Below are positions 5,356 through 5,955 of a stretch of DNA of 5,955 nucleotides, in pieces (the stretch's first letter is position 1; each line of letters opens with the position of its first letter). Both the position numbers and the translations under genes were made by a program. This stretch comes from Candidatus Goldiibacteriota bacterium. GTDB taxonomy: Bacteria > Oederibacteriota > PGYV01 > DSYL01. Below the pieces are notes generated by a model that saw nothing but the letters and a program-made list of their open reading frames with translations, did not search any database and was not told the DNA's origin. The DNA is taken from NCBI GenBank assembly GCA_026418955.1, contig JAOAAI010000137.1, positions 1 to 5,955 of the forward strand. Direction: 5' to 3'.

Positions 5356-5512
5356 GATTTACTCCATACCTAATAAAGGGTAATGAAAAGGGATTTTATT
5401 AAGTCATCTTCGGGTAAGAAGGAATATATGGTTTTTAGCTGATTTGAACCAGTAAATTGAGTAGATTTTATGTAATCAAAAATTGTTTTTACTGCGTCAA
5501 ATAAGGTGAAAA

Positions 5513-5955
5513 ATGAGTATAAGAGAAGACAGAGAAATAATAAATGATATTAAAAGTGGTTCTGTTGAGGCAATGGACGAACTCATAAAAAAATATCAGA
5601 AAAGAGTATATAATACTATTTATGGATTATGTATGAATTATGATGTTGCCTGGGATGTCTCTCAAGAAGTGTTTGTAAAGGTTATAAAAAATATAAAAAG
5701 TTTTAAAGAGCAAAGCAGTTTTTGGACATATTTATATAGAATTGTCATAAATGCTTTTTATGATTGGACTAGAAAAGAAAAAACCAAAAAAAGATCAACT
5801 ACAAATTTTTCTGATATGACAAATGATGATAGCAAAAGAAGCTATGAAGTAAAGGATATGATTAATATTGAAGAGGATTTTGATAGAAAAATGCTTGAAG
5901 AAAAAGTAAAAAAAGGACTTGATGATTTGACTGATATACAGAGACAGGTCTATAT
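5513..5955 (+). CDS. ECF-type RNA polymerase sigma factor (partial, runs off the window)
   Basis: An open frame from ATG 5513 continues to the window edge, giving the first 147 residues. Residues 17-88 form sigma region 2: a helix with MDELIKKYQKRVYNT, the core-binding segment DVAWDVSQEVFVKVI (44-58, matching the family pattern DAEDVxQEVF with Trp in place of the usual Glu) and the -10 recognition segment around SSFWTYLYRIVINAFYDW (68-85). A charged linker (89-133) leads into the start of region 4, LDDLTDIQRQVY (136-147), where the window ends. The initiation site is supported by AAGGTGA (5503-5509) at close spacing. It directs RNA polymerase to alternative promoters, typically under envelope stress or similar signals. 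It is separated from rimI by 169 bases and probably has its own promoter. Whether an anti-sigma gene follows cannot be seen. Confidence 0.9.
   Translation, partial: MSIREDREIINDIKSGSVEAMDELIKKYQKRVYNTIYGLCMNYDVAWDVSQEVFVKVIKNIKSFKEQSSFWTYLYRIVINAFYDWTRKEKTKKRSTTNFSDMTNDDSKRSYEVKDMINIEEDFDRKMLEEKVKKGLDDLTDIQRQVY

Noticed and set aside
5344..5512. Riboswitch (TPP, cyclic di-GMP or SAM type) before the sigma factor
   Set aside because: None of the conserved cores of these families can be found; only short palindromes are present.

Overview
The window is very AT-rich bacterial chromosome: intergenic stretches are almost pure A/T, and the proteins are heavily loaded with Ile, Lys and Asn. The tRNA genes encode their own 3' CCA. 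Promoters look like standard sigma-70 boxes with 17-bp spacers, and several genes have strong AGGAGG-type ribosome binding sites. The taxon cannot be fixed from the sequence. The combination of a Crp-like cyclic-nucleotide receptor, a CHASE2 sensor and a class II cyclic-nucleotide phosphodiesterase suits a low-GC lineage outside the classical Firmicutes (for example Elusimicrobiota- or Spirochaete-like), but this is a guess.

Layout. Bases 1-235 hold no gene that I can see. Three tRNA genes follow on the minus strand: Ser(CGA) at 236-325, Ser(GGA) at 383-473 and Ala(CGC) at 764-839. Between the second and third lies a decayed copy of the Ser(GGA) gene (about 524-635), which still has a promoter-like TTGATG box and 17-bp spacer like that of the intact gene. 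Bases 840-1040 hold the tRNA-Ala promoter (minus strand), a long imperfect hairpin built from ATGTTCG-like units, and a tandemly duplicated ribosome binding site for the next gene. All remaining genes are on the plus strand: mntP (manganese exporter); then, behind a near-consensus promoter, a tight four-gene run of a cyclic-nucleotide-binding Crp-like protein, a CHASE2 membrane sensor with a degenerate class III cyclase-like C-terminus, a class II cyclic-nucleotide phosphodiesterase and a RimI-like acetyltransferase. After a 169-base gap, an ECF sigma factor gene runs off the right edge.

How the genes fit together. The second to fourth coding genes look like one cyclic-nucleotide signalling unit: a receptor (CNBD), a membrane sensor of cyclase ancestry, and the hydrolase that removes the signal. 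They overlap or abut, and one promoter probably drives them. The striking feature is that the cyclase-like domain appears to have lost the metal-binding and transition-state residues of class III cyclases, so it may be a pseudoenzyme with a regulatory or binding role. The acetyltransferase is likely carried in the same transcript through translational coupling. MntP and the tRNAs are housekeeping neighbours without an evident functional link.
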